A stretch of 64,000 nucleotides of DNA from Epiperipatus broadwayi (lineage: Eukaryota; Onychophora; Udeonychophora; Euonychophora; Peripatidae): contig JAQFVV010013359.1 in the NCBI GenBank assembly GCA_028023455.1, positions 62,001 to 126,000 of the forward strand. Direction: 5' to 3'. Numbering within the stretch: the stretch's first letter is position 1; every line of letters begins with the position of its first letter. Made by a program: the position numbers and the translations under genes. Shown one piece after another: positions 26,310-38,326 of this stretch. The notes under the pieces are model-generated. The model worked only from the letters and a program-made list of their open reading frames with translations, ran no database searches and was not told the origin of the DNA.

Positions 26310-26501
26310 TTTTACATATTTAATATTGTAACAGTCAGAAAACATGTGACTCGTAAACATAGTGCAGAACTCGACCACCACACAGAACAGCAGCACCATC
26401 GAGGTAGTGAAGCGACCCGTGTTACTGAGTTCGAACATAGTTTATCGGTTCCACAGTACAATCCACGAAACAACGCATCTGATGCGACATTAGTAAAATA
26501 A
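26310..26501 (+). CDS. Unidentified open frame in a GC-richer patch at the palindrome edge
   Basis: A plus-strand frame is open for 63 codons from after a TAA at 26307 to TAA at 26499-26501, with no Met start needed if it is an exon. The patch from about 26335 to 26492 is near-balanced in base composition within very AT-rich DNA. AATATTGTAACAG at 26322-26334 could be a splice acceptor. The peptide is polar, with HHTEQQHHRGSEATRV in its middle. The A-segment copy begins at about 26491, so the last few codons lie in duplicated DNA. Family unknown; possibly the end of a transposon ORF. Confidence 0.25.
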   Translation, partial: FYIFNIVTVRKHVTRKHSAELDHHTEQQHHRGSEATRVTEFEHSLSVPQYNPRNNASDATLVK

Positions 26502-26806
26502 TCATACTTTTACTTCAAAAAAGATACATATGCCTCAATAGTGTAAATTTGTCCCATCTTAAATTATGAAAGGAAAAAATTAAAAAACAATTTTTTTCAA
26601 CTCAAATATGCCTCCTTATAAACTTGTTACTTAGGCAAATGAATTTTGATTTTAAAAATAATGACAATTACTTTGTTATGAGTAATAAACTATTTGCTTT
26701 ATTAGAGATATGATCAGAATTATTAGCATCATGGATTAAAGATCTATAAATGTATAGATCAATTTTATATTTCAAATTAAAGAAATAATGAACTCTAATC
26801 TTTTGG

Positions 26807-27451
26807 AATAAACTGAGAGAGTGCAAACCTCTCAAGCATTTGGCCAATCAGATCGCAATACTGAGAGAGAGAATTTAATAAGAAAAGAGTGGATTCCACT
26901 GTTTTCTTTACTTGTCTGTCTATATATCTAAGCCAGTCCAAAGTACTTAGATCTGCCAGCATGAATCTTAAATATCTTCATACTCAACTCACTGAGTTCT
27001 AATTATAAACATACAGTGTGAAATCTTTCGATTTACTATGCAGTAGTTTTTAGATGTTATAACTTGCAGCAATATATATAAATAATATTTTATTTTCTAC
27101 AAATGCAGACAGTATTGAAATAAACTGAGAGAGTGCAAACCTCTCAAGCATTTGGCCAATCAGATCACAATACTGGGAGAGAGAATTTAATAAGAAAAGA
27201 GTGGATTCCACTCTTTTCTTTACTTGTCTGTCTATATATACAAGCCAGTCCAAAGTACTTAGATCTGCCAGTGTGAATCTTAAATATCTTTACACTCAAC
27301 TCACCGAGTTCTAATTATAAACATACAGCATGAAATCTTTCGATTTACTACACAGTAGTATTTAGATGTTATAACTTGCAGCAATATATGTAAATAATAT
27401 TTTATTTTCTACAAATGTAGACGGTATTGAAATAAACTGATAGAGTGCAAA
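26807..27451. repeat. 312-bp tandem repeat inserted in the left arm
   Basis: Two full units (26807-27118, 27119-27430) and the first 21 bp of a third. They interrupt sequence that is continuous in the A copies near 3545 and 44730. Each unit contains a hairpin: AAGAAAAGAGTGGA pairs with TCCACTCTTTTCTT across one base, perfectly at 27192-27220 and with one mismatch in the first unit. TGAGAG and CTCTCA near the unit start can also pair. No coding capacity is recognised. Confidence 0.8.
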
Positions 27452-28075
27452 ATCTGTACAAATGAATTAAATCACTGCATGGAAAAAACAATAATAAAAG
27501 TAGTATCCAGTGATTAAGGAATTGCATTAAGAATTATCAATGCTAAATATTTAAATAACATTCAAAGGATAATAGATTATGAAGCTAAATATTTAAATGC
27601 TATTTCTGAATTGTGAATTCTCAAAGCAAATATGAAATATAATAAATGACCAAGGTGTAGGCAATCTTAAAAATGGATTGTGTTAAATATAGATTATCTT
27701 GGATTAACAAGTACACCAAGAGAAATTTACTAATCTGTATGAGCTTTGAGAGAAGATGATATTACAAAAATAAAATTAATTGTGCAATAAACTAGATAGA
27801 TATTTAATACACTTTTTCATAATCGCTTCTTTCTCATTTAGTTTCAACCTCAATGCTAACTGGAGTTAGTCATTCTTATGTAGCTGAGTAAATCTAAAAG
27901 ATTAGGCAGAATTGGTGTTAAACCACCAAACATCACATGATCACCATCTCTTATACTAGCATATAATTGTTGTAAACACAGGAAAAACTCTCCATACAGT
28001 AGTGCCACCCTGTGCTAACCAGAGTAATCAATGGATGCCAGAAGGTTTGTGCCTAAAATCCCTATCTAGTGCCTA

Positions 28076-28142
28076 CTCATCCAATATCCTCAGACTAGTT
28101 TCTGGCTTGTGGCCATCATCAGTAAAGAGCCTTGGATCTGAG
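28076..28142 (-). ncRNA. Hammerhead ribozyme type I, intact
   Basis: Minus strand: CUC, AUCCAA, GGC, UCUUUA, CUGAUGA, UGGC-CACAA-GCCA, GAAA, C-UA-G, UC, UGAGGA, UA, UUGGAU, GAG. Predicted cleavage is after the C at 28093. The inner helix of stem I has two substitutions relative to 2868-2934 (UCUUUA and UGAGGA instead of UCCUUA and UGGGGA), yet all six pairs remain possible. Confidence 0.88.
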
Positions 28143-28710
28143 AGCACTGCACCTAGATCTTAGAATCTAATGCAACCCTCCAGCAGCCACCTTTACCTCT
28201 ACTTTACTACAAAACTATGAGAATAAAATTGAAAACACAATATTTTCAATCTAAGCTCAATAGCTTATATAGTCATATGGGTCTGACCTCAATTCAGCAC
28301 CAATATATATTTTGGTGCCTTTGGCTTTTAAACAACCATAGCCACCACAATCCCTTTCAGCAGGATTGGTATAAAACCACCAAACATCACATGATCACCA
28401 TCTCTTATACTAGCACATAACTGGATCTTAAACAACCATAGCCACCACTATCCTATTAAATAGGATTGGTGTTAAACCACCAACCATCACATGACCCCCA
28501 TCTCTTATACTATGGTTGTTTAAGAGCTAAAGACCCCAAAATGTATGTATGGGTGCTGAATTGAGTTCAGACCCATATGACTATATAAGCTATTGAGCTT
28601 AGATTGAAAATATTGTGTTTTCAATTTTATTTTCATAGTTTTGTAGTAAAGTAGAGGTAAAGGTGGCTGCTAGAGGGTTGCATTAGATTCTAAGATCTAG
28701 GTACAGTGCT

Positions 28711-28777
28711 CTCAGATCCAAGGCTCCTTACTGATGATGGCCACAAGCCAGAAACTAGTCTGGGGATATTGGATGAG
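28711..28777 (+). ncRNA. Hammerhead ribozyme type I, intact
   Basis: Same architecture as 2868-2934 with a UA instead of a UU loop in stem III. CUGAUGA 28731-28737, stem II 28738-28750, GAAA 28751-28754, predicted cleavage after C28760. Stem I inner and outer helices fully paired. Confidence 0.88.
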
Positions 28778-29157
28778 TAGGCACTAGATAAGGATTTTAG
28801 GCACAAACCTTCTGGCATCCATTGATTATTCTGGTTGGCACAGGGTGGCACTACTGTATGGAGAGTTTTGCCTTTGTTTACAACAATTATGTGCTAGTAT
28901 AAGAGATGGTGATCATGTGATGTTTGGTGGTTTAACACCAATCCTGCCTAATAGGATAGTGGTGGCTATGGTTGTTTAAGAGCCAAAGAGACCAAAATGT
29001 ATGGGTGCTGAATTGAGTTCAGACCCATATGACTATATATGCTATTGAGCTTAGATTGAAAATATTATTGAGTTTTCAATTTTATTGTCATAGTTTTGTA
29101 GTAAAGTAGAGATAAAAGGAGGCTGCTAGAGGGTTGCATTGATCTAGATGCAGTGAT

Positions 29158-29224
29158 CTCAGATCCAAGGCTCATCACTGATGATGGTCACAAGCCAGAA
29201 ACTAGTCTGGGGATATTAGATGAG
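29158..29224 (+). ncRNA. Hammerhead ribozyme type I, core intact, stem I weakened
   Basis: CUGAUGA 29178-29184, stem II UGGU/GCCA with a CACAA loop, GAAA 29198-29201, predicted cleavage after C29207. The inner stem I (UCAUCA against UGGGGA) has two mismatches and the outer (AUCCAA against UUAGAU) one. Confidence 0.72.
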
Positions 29225-29337
29225 TAGGCACTAGATAGGGATTTTATGCACATGCCTTCTGGAATCCATTGATTACTCTGGTTGGCACAGGGTGGCACTA
29301 CTATATGGAAAGTTTTGCCTTTGTTTAAATCTAAAAG

Positions 29338-30340
29338 AAATATTTTATGCACCACTCTTATATGTTAGTATTAATTTTTCATTGTTATGTATTATTTAAC
29401 ACAGCAGCCTAATGATCTAGTTATATTTGTTAGCAGAATAGCACCTGGAACTGAATCCAGAAAGAGTTTGAGGCAAAATTAAAAAATCTAATGTGGCAAA
29501 AATCATCTAGGTCTATTAAGCAATGATTTGTATTTGCTTCTCTTAAGAATGAAAACTTTAATATTGTTAAGTAAGGTTGATTAATAGTTGATTAATTATT
29601 AAAACAAACTAATTAAAAATGACTATATAACATTTATCTTTTATAATGATGATAATTATTATCCTCCAGTATTTAAATTGAGGATTATTTTGAAATAGTA
29701 AACAATCTATTCCTATTTCATGTTAATATCTTCTCAATACCATCTGATAACACACTTTACCTATCCCAAGTTCAAATTAGATTTAGGAAACAAACAGATA
29801 TATAATTTTTTTATTGTTATTATCCATTTTTATCATTTATTTTATATTGGGTAACAAAGTAATTGCTGTTTTTTTAATATTTCTCTTTTGTCATTAAAGA
29901 AACATCACCACTGCATATTTACAATATAAAGGTCATATTTAATATATTAACTTACAAATAAAATCTATCTGGATTAAATCATCATTATTGTATTAAAGCT
30001 ATCTGAAATATAGAAGTATTGGATAGAATAGTGTACATAAAACCCCTTTTATATTGTTATATCCTAGAATGCATAAACACACTTAATATCCATGCATTTA
30101 TTTTGTTATTTTATCTAACACTGAGATAAATCATTGATCAACTTTATATTAGTGCTTATAGTAAGAAACCATATATTTGCCAAAAATTTTATTATTAAAA
30201 TAGAATGATACTAGAAGTATATATATTATTGAATAACCCTGAGAAATTTAATTATTACTTTATTTTTAAACATATAAATGTTCAGATATTTATAATAAAA
30301 AAAAGGTAGACATGCCATTTTAAAAATTGATTTTATTCAT
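29338..30340. other. AT-rich A segment, inverted; no gene seen
   Basis: 29338-30224 is the reverse complement of about 790-1672 and 41957-42853. 30225-30340 is a short stretch unique to the left arm, replacing about 1 kb present in the right arm (40966-41956). Confidence 0.6.
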
Positions 30341-32949
30341 GATGAGCATGCTTAGAGTACAATGTGGACCATAATTATAGATATACTTCATTACTATTAC
30401 TGATGGTGTTTAAGTATACTTGTTTATATTCAAATTCATTTTAATTTGCTGTAGTTAAGGAAAACTTTATTTGAAATCTTAGACAGCCCATATCTTCAAG
30501 ATAGGGGTACTGGTATCTTTTTTATTTATTGCAAATTGATATTTGGCTATGGTCCAAGTCTCTATTTTTTCTCTTTTCATCCTCTCTCTCAGTACAAACA
30601 ATTTTTGCTTTAGATAAATCTAATTCTTGGCTAGGATACTGTTTGTGTTTTATGAAATGGAGTATTCAGTATTTCTTTTAGCTCTATTGTAGAAATAGTT
30701 ATGCTGGGCCAAATAAGTAGATTGGATTTGGATTAACCATAATAGGCATATCAACACTTGACTTGATGGCAAGAGATTTTAAAACTATTTGATGAGCCAA
30801 TTCAATGGACAATTTGTCTTTCAAATTTGTTTAATAAGTTATTTAAAGCTGGAAAAGAATAAAAGCTTATATTAAATGTTGTGAACAAATTCTTTTAAAT
30901 TTGCTAGAAGTTTTTGGTACATATGGTAAGCTTATCCATTTCTAAGTATCTTCAGGTTTAGACTGTAGGATTTTTTTCATTTTGTTGTAGAATCTATCAA
31001 TGATACTATAAATTTTATTAAGATTGTATCCCATATTTTATATATTCTTAATATAAGCATCTATAATAAATAAAATTAAAACTGTGTGAAGCGCTTGAAA
31101 AAGAAGCTATAAAGAGTGCAAAAATATTAAAAGCTTAGTGCTTTTGAGGTGGGTTGCCTCGTATTCATAGCAATACTGAGCAGTGCAGAACAGAGAGATA
31201 ATGGCAATATGCAAAATGCATGCAAATTATTTACATAGCCCGGCGTTTGGAGATTGTTTTTTCGATTAATTTTGAATTCACATAATTTTGCATTGCTATG
31301 TAGGAAGCCTTTAAGCCCAACAAACTTGTGGGCCATGGGTGTTTTGATTTGGTGTGGATTGCATCTCTTAGATTTAATGGTTTTAATATCATTTTATAGT
31401 TTAGTGAATGTGACCATCTTTGAACATAAAGATCCAGGAATTTGATACTTTAGTTCTTAACTGAATGTGAATCTATTATCAAAGTATAGAATAGTTTTAA
31501 CTTTTGTGGAAATAGATAAATCTTGCATGCATAATAATTTCAAGTCAAGTGAGGGATAGTAGACACACTTCTTTTTCTGTCTCAACTGCATTTCCATATT
31601 ATTGCCACCATTTCCAATGGTTTCAAATTTGGCACATCTCAACTGAGATCACATCTCGTTATTGGTTTCAATATACACCTGGGTCTCATTTTATGTGCAT
31701 TATTTTAATGCAATTTTGAAGTTATGTGATTCATGTTTCTTCTTAATATCTTTCATATTTCACTATATTTATTAGATATCAATAAATTTAAACTTATTTT
31801 CACTTGAAATACTTTTTTTTTTCAAAAATATAATGTTATATTAGCAGCGAATGTGAATATGGCCTGAAGCTGTATTTAGAAACTTAGCTTCTATGTAAAT
31901 AATCTACTTATACTAATGACTAAATAATAATTAGATTTATACTTACATATAAAAATATCGCAATAAATGTTCTAAAAATTTAAACTTTTAAACTGTATTT
32001 TGTTATATATAATAGAAATAAATAATCTTTTAGATTTTTAAAATAAAAAACCAAGATTTTATAAACTGAAAATAATCTTTCTAATGATAATGTATAATCT
32101 TTTTGTTTTGATTGCGATGTCATTTTTTAAATATAAAAACAGAAAACCATTAACACAGCACAAATCTAAAAGTGGCACTAGTTGTACATCACATCACAAA
32201 TAAAAATACAGTGGCTAACAGGTTTCTCTGGACATAAATGCTGATTTCTTACCAGTTTACAAATGAACGCTAGTGGTAATGATTAAAATATGTATGAAAA
32301 ATGTAAAATTAAATACTGTAGTAATAAAAAAAAAGTAAAAAAGTTTGTCTTATATTAATTTTTTTCAAATATTTGAATGAGCAAATGTTTTGCCATTCTC
32401 AAGTAGGTTTTATTAATTAAGTATTTCACAAGTTAGTTTTATTTAATAATTTCATTCATAGAAAAGTAAATATTACCGTCTTAGTTTATTATGGGGAATG
32501 TTTCACTCAGTTTCATTTTAAATCTACCAGAGAATTTTAACAGAGAATTTCCATTCATTTGTTTTATGAGTGTTATATTAATAATAAATATAAATATTTT
32601 TTTATATGCATTGAGGATTAATATTCTCGCATTTAATTTGCAATCAAAAGTTCACTAGTTATTATATTTTAGTATTGAATATTTTATTATGTGTGCATTG
32701 TGCCTTGCCTAGAATTTTATATGCATTTAATTTTAAAGTATTTCATATAGTGGTCGTTTGACACATAGTTTGCTTTGTTGCTTCGAACATTGAATATACA
32801 TTTTTGTACTTTAAACTTCTTAGAAATAAATTAATTCAGGTGAAGTATATATCTTGCTATTACTTAGTATTTGTTAGCCTCATAGAGTTAGGCTTAGTTA
32901 ATGATTTTGAGTATGTTTTATGGAGTAGACAATGTCCTTATTGTATTGT

Positions 32950-33160
32950 ATTTCCATGATTTGATAGTGCTTGTCCCCAAAAGAGGGTTATTATATTGTA
33001 TTTTTCAGTGATGCTGATCACATTTATAAGCATTGGAAATCCCATGAGAGGATCATGCTTTCTTGGTGTGTCTTTTCTTGTTCCCAGATGTACTGTAGAC
33101 GAGTTCCAGACATCTTAGTTTTTGCCTCAAAGTTAGTTTTTTTTTTTTGAAAGCCACCAT
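32950..33160 (-). pseudogene. Pogo/Tigger-like transposase fragment (left arm)
   Basis: Minus-strand counterpart of 38102-38326, starting with an ATG at 33160. The left-arm copy has a small deletion and a stop that break the frame part-way (CATGATCCTCTCATGG, where the right arm has two extra bases). See the right-arm entry for the domain reasoning. Confidence 0.35.
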
Positions 33161-34557
33161 ATTCTATTCCAGCTCTGAGGAGCTTATATGTTTTTATATT
33201 TTTTGCCTATCATTCATGATGACTTAATGCTAGTTCCACCACAGTAGGTGATGTTTGCATTTGTTTTAGATTAATGATGACAAGATATGTTTGCTTGAGG
33301 AACTTTGTTTCTTCAGGGAGTGGTAGCTATTTTAGGGCTCATAAGTATATCAATGTTTGAATTGTGTGGATATGATAGTTTACCATCAACAAGCTAACCA
33401 ACAATAAATTCTATTTCTTATTAAGTGTTAAATTATGCATATGTTATAAGTGGCAATTCACACATACTAATTTTAATATTTGCATCCAGAGTTTCGTCAC
33501 TGGATTTATAAGTCTGTTGCATCATTAATTTTAAAAACATTGAGGATAATAGTTTTATGCGGACTAAATTTATTTAAAAGAGTATAACTGATCTCTGATG
33601 AATCAATGCCCCATACACTTACTTTAGTTTAATTTAAAAAAAAAAAATTAGCTTAGTCTAATTTTAAATATATCATTAGTTTTAATATTAGTTATGTAAG
33701 TATAACTAGTTGTAGTTTTCAAAATATATGCTTTTCTAGCTTAGCGTTTGTTAAGCTCAGGATTATAAGGTTAAGCTTAGGGTTTCAAATACAAACCTAG
33801 TTGTGTGTGTCATTCTGATTATTAGAAGACACCATAATGTCATGAATTATTTTAATTAAAAAATTAGAAGTGTGCTTATTAAATACAGACATTATAATTA
33901 AAGTTCAAGATTTTGAAATCTCTAATTGTTTAAAAGAGATTAAAATCTAGTATTAAATAACCTTTGCCTGCTATTATGTATAACTATATTTTATTAATGT
34001 ATTTATCAGAATAAATAAGGTAAAATGTTTTAAGAGGGATAGTTTAAAACAGTAGCTAAAGAAGATGTATATTAATGTAAACCATGTAAAGTTTTTCAAA
34101 AGTCAAAATACTTGTATTAGGTCCCAGCGCTATATTGGCAATGCTTGTATTCCATTTTAATTTGTATATACTTTCTTACTGTTTTCCATAAATTAAATTA
34201 TTATTATTTTAAAAGTTTTGTTTTGCTTATTTTGCTTCCAAGTTCACAAAATCTTAAGTTTCAAAGTTTATTAAATTTTTAATTCAAAAGTTCACAAATA
34301 TATCATAAAGTTAATTAAATATATTTGATATTGGTTTTAAAATTATAAAGCCATGCTAAAGTAAGTGATTCATAAATTGAATCACAATAACAGATAATTG
34401 CATTATATCAGATACATAGTTAAATGTTTAGTTAAAAGTTTATTTTTAAATTATCAGCATATCTTCTCAGATTAAAGACTATGCAATATGAGATTAAGAA
34501 TATTAGTACTTGAGAAGAATATTTTAGTTACCATTATTTTAAAAGCTGCACATTATC

Positions 34558-34752
34558 TTATATTAACTGCACATTGTCTATCATTATTTTAAACTTTATA
34601 TGCCCAAAGAATTTTAATCCATCTGTATTTGAGGTCTTGAGTAGGTTGTCTGTGAGTATGGGAAAGGCATAAAAAGTACCTTTGTCCTTTTCTTTGCTCG
34701 AGTAATATCTTGGATAATAGGCCATTATTAGTTTAAATTTAAATTGATTCAT
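34558..34752 (-). CDS. Conserved small ORF, 64 aa (left arm)
   Basis: The 64-codon ORF has exactly the same protein sequence as 36486-36680 in the other arm. The two DNA copies differ at five positions, and every difference is a silent third-position change (two Tyr codons and one each of Lys, Ser, Gly). The peptide begins MNQFKFKLIMAYYPRYYSS, contains KEKDKGTFYAFP and FFGHIKFKIM, and is not recognised. It has no obvious signal peptide or membrane segment. It may be a real small gene, an exon read through, or chance. Confidence 0.3.
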   Translation of the reverse strand: MNQFKFKLIMAYYPRYYSSKEKDKGTFYAFPILTDNLLKTSNTDGLKFFGHIKFKIMIDNVQLI

Positions 34753-35366
34753 TAAATTTGTGAATTAATATTTATTTTGTTTATTATTCTAAGATTGAAT
34801 ATAATATAGCTATTCTATGATCAGCCAAGATATCACTCATCTGTTTTATTCATTTCAGCAATTATTTCTTAGGCAACTTAATTTTTTATTTTGCACAAGA
34901 GTTTATTTTTTTTAGAAATCCCTGATGTTGTTTACTCTTGTTGCCTTGTTAGATATAATTCAGAAAGATAATATTTTCCAAAGTATTATTTATTCTTAAT
35001 CAGTGTGTGATCTAATATAGGCCTACTCTAAGAACTATTAATTAATGATTTTAGATAATTTTTTGTGTGGTTAAGTAGTAGAGTATTAATGTGCCATAGT
35101 AGTTATAGTTGCATTAGTATTGGATTTGGTCTCTATCTGATTATACATCTCTGAATCATCATCTCTTTTTCTTTAAATTTATTGTAACCCCATTGAGCTG
35201 AGTCGTTAAGTGTCTCTCATTTCATTTCTGTTCATATCATTTCTCATCTCTCTTTCACATTTCTTCTATTATCTCATCCATTTCATTATCCATTCCAAAT
35301 CATTTCATTTTATTTTCTCTCTTTCACATCCCTGCTATCATCTAATCCATTTCAAATCATTTCATT

Positions 35367-35866
35367 NNNNNNNNNNNNNNNNNNNNNNNNNNNNNNNNNN
35401 NNNNNNNNNNNNNNNNNNNNNNNNNNNNNNNNNNNNNNNNNNNNNNNNNNNNNNNNNNNNNNNNNNNNNNNNNNNNNNNNNNNNNNNNNNNNNNNNNNNN
35501 NNNNNNNNNNNNNNNNNNNNNNNNNNNNNNNNNNNNNNNNNNNNNNNNNNNNNNNNNNNNNNNNNNNNNNNNNNNNNNNNNNNNNNNNNNNNNNNNNNNN
35601 NNNNNNNNNNNNNNNNNNNNNNNNNNNNNNNNNNNNNNNNNNNNNNNNNNNNNNNNNNNNNNNNNNNNNNNNNNNNNNNNNNNNNNNNNNNNNNNNNNNN
35701 NNNNNNNNNNNNNNNNNNNNNNNNNNNNNNNNNNNNNNNNNNNNNNNNNNNNNNNNNNNNNNNNNNNNNNNNNNNNNNNNNNNNNNNNNNNNNNNNNNNN
35801 NNNNNNNNNNNNNNNNNNNNNNNNNNNNNNNNNNNNNNNNNNNNNNNNNNNNNNNNNNNNNNNNNN
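35367..35866. other. Assembly gap of exactly 500 N
   Basis: 500 consecutive N at the symmetry centre of the palindrome. The round number suggests a placeholder of unknown true length. The flanking sequences are complementary low-complexity runs, so the arms may meet here or two separate contigs may have been joined. Confidence 0.99.
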
Positions 35867-36485
35867 AGATGAAATGAAATGATTTGAAATGGATTAGATG
35901 ATAGCAGGGATGTGAAACAGAGAAAATAAAATGATTTGGAATGGATAATGAAATGGATGAGATAATAGAAGAAATGTGAAAAAGAAATGAGAAATGATAT
36001 GAACAGAAATGAAATGAGAAACTCTTAATGACTCGGCTCAATGGGGTTACAATAAATTTAAAGAAAAAGAGATGATGATTCAGAGATGTATAATCAGATA
36101 GAGACCAAATCCAATACTAATGCAATTATAACTACTATGGCACATTAATACTGTACTACTTAACCACATAAAAGATTATCTAAAATCATTAATTAATAGT
36201 TCTTAGAGTAGGCCTATATCAGATCACACACTGATTAAGAATAAATAATACTTTGATTGGAAAATATTATCTTTCTGAATTATATCTAACAAGGCAACAA
36301 GAGTAAACAACCTCAGAGATTTCTAAAAAAAATAAACTCTTTTGCAAAATAAAAATTTAAGTTGCCTAAGAAATAATTGCTGAAATAAATAAAACAAATG
36401 AGTGATATCTTGGCTGACCATAGAATAACTATATTATATTCAATCTTAGAATAATAAACAAAATAAATATTAATTCACAAATTTA

Positions 36486-36680
36486 ATGAATCAATTTAAA
36501 TTTAAACTAATAATGGCCTATTATCCAAGATACTACTCGAGCAAAGAAAAGGACAAGGGTACTTTTTACGCCTTTCCCATACTCACAGACAACCTACTCA
36601 AGACCTCGAATACAGATGGATTAAAATTCTTTGGCCATATAAAGTTTAAAATAATGATAGACAATGTGCAGTTAATATAA
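36486..36680 (+). CDS. Conserved small ORF, 64 aa (right arm)
   Basis: Same 64-residue protein as 34558-34752, with five silent differences in the DNA. Flanking DNA within 65 bp has about two differences, so overall divergence is similar inside and outside; the signal is that all the changes inside are silent. No promoter, splice site or family is identified. Confidence 0.3.
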   Translation: MNQFKFKLIMAYYPRYYSSKEKDKGTFYAFPILTDNLLKTSNTDGLKFFGHIKFKIMIDNVQLI

Positions 36681-38101
36681 GATAATGTGCAGCTTTTAAA
36701 ATAATGGTAACTAAAATATTCTTCTGAAGTACTTATATTCTTAATCTCATATTGCATAGTCTTTAATCTGAGAAGATATGCTGATAATTTAAAAATAAAC
36801 TTTTAACTAAACATTTAACTATGTATCTGATATAATGCAATTATCTGTTATTGTGATTTAATGTATGAATCACTTACTTTAGCATGGCTTTATAATTTTA
36901 AAACCAATATCAAATATATTTAATTAACTTTATGATATATTTGTGAACTTTTGAATTAAAAATTTAATAAACTTTGAAACTTAAGATTTTGTGAACTTGG
37001 AACTCAAGACAATAATATTTTCATATAAAAGCAAAATAAGCAAAACAAAACTTTTGAAATAATAATAATTTAATTTATGGAAAACAGTAAGAAAGTATAC
37101 ACAAATTAAAATGGAATACAAGCATTGCCAATAAAGCGATGGGACCTAATACAAGTATTTTGACTTTTGAAAAACTTTTCATGGTTTACATTAATATACA
37201 TCTTTTTTAGCTACTGTTTTAAACTATCCCTCTTAAAACATTTTACCTTATTTATTCTGATAAATACATTAATAAAATATAGTTATACATAATAGCAGGC
37301 AAAGGTTATTTAATACTAGATTTTTATCTCTTTTAAACAATTAGAGATTTCAAAATCTTGAACTTTAATTATAATGTCTGTATTTAATAAGCACACTTCT
37401 AATTTTTTTAATTAAAATAATTCATGACATTATGGTGTCTTCTAATAATCAGAATGACACACAACTAGGTTTGTATTTGAAACCCTAAGCTTAACCTTAT
37501 AATTCTGAGCTTAACAAACGCTAAGCTAGAAAAGCATATATTTTGAAACTACAACTAGTTATACTCACATAACCAATATTAAAACTAATGATATATTTAA
37601 AATTAGACTAAGCTAATTTTTTTTTAAAATTAAACTAAAGTAAGTGTATGGGGCATTCATTCATCAGAGATCAGTTATACTCTTTTAAATAAATTTAGTC
37701 CGCATAAAACTATTATCCTCAATGTTTTTAAAATTAATGATGCAACAGACTTATAAATCCAGTGACGAAACTCTGGATGCAAATATTAAAATTAGTATGC
37801 ATGAATTGTCTCTTATAACATATGCATAATTTAACACTTAATAAGAAATAGAATTTATTGTTGGTTAGCTTGTTGATGATAAACTATCATATCCACACAA
37901 TTCAAACATTGATATACATATGAGCCCTAAAATAGCTACCACTACCTGAAGAAACAAAGTTCCTCAAACAAACATATCTTGTCATCATTAATCTAAAACA
38001 AATGCAAACATCACCTACTGTGGTGGAACTAGCATTAAGTCATCATGAATGATAGGCAAAAAATATAAGAACATATAAGCTCCTCAGAGCTGGAAAAGAA
38101 T

Positions 38102-38326
38102 ATGGCGGCTTTAAAAAAAAAAAACCTAACTTTGAGGCAAAAACTAAGATGTCTGGAACTCATCTACAGTACATCTGGGAACAAGAAAAGTCACACCAAG
38201 AAAGCACGATCCTCTCTCATGGGATTTCCAATGCTTATAAATGTGATCAGCATCACTGCAAAATACAATATAATAACCCTCATTTGGGGACAATCACTAT
38301 CAAATCATGGAAATACATTACAATAA
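38102..38326 (+). pseudogene. Pogo/Tigger-like transposase N-terminal fragment (right arm)
   Basis: The 74-codon ORF starts MAALKKKNLTLRQKLRCLEL and continues with GNKKSHTKKAR and MGFPMLINVI. This resembles the N-terminal helix-turn-helix of Tigger/pogo/jerky-type transposases, where a basic LTL.QKL..LE start is followed by KKS.T..A and a GIP..TV..I helix. It then runs out of similarity, and no catalytic DDE region is present nearby. The resemblance is from memory of the family and moderate; a degraded fragment is the most it can be. Confidence 0.4.

Larger units (their letters stand above)
27901..29325. mobile_element. Retrozyme-like insertion with three hammerhead ribozymes (inverted copy)
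   Basis: This 1425-bp insertion lies between perfect 12-bp direct repeats TAAATCTAAAAG (27889-27900 and 29326-29337), a clear target-site duplication. It is the reverse complement of the insertions at 1685-3100 and 42866-44282. It holds hammerheads at 28076-28142 (minus), 28711-28777 (plus) and 29158-29224 (plus); the two plus copies are 447 bp apart. No ORF suggests a protein. This is the best-preserved of the three, since all three ribozyme cores are complete. Confidence 0.75.
30341..35366. repeat. Inner palindrome arm, left
   Basis: Reverse complement of 35867-40965. Mostly AT-rich DNA without a recognisable gene. It contains the inverted pogo/Tigger-like fragment near 32950-33160 and the small ORF at 34558-34752. 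Close to the gap it becomes a T- and C-rich low-complexity stretch (CATTTCATTT-type). Confidence 0.8.

Noticed and set aside
31127-31445. Small ORFs on both strands in the left arm with relatives at 39860-40179
   Set aside because: Frames differ between the arms and no domain is recognised, so there is no support for a gene.
33590-33610. CTGATGA in the inner arm as another hammerhead
   Set aside because: No GAAA or stem II follows at the expected distance.
35210-36041. ORFs running through the N gap
   Set aside because: They are artefacts of translating 500 N; the flanks are low-complexity CATTT repeats.
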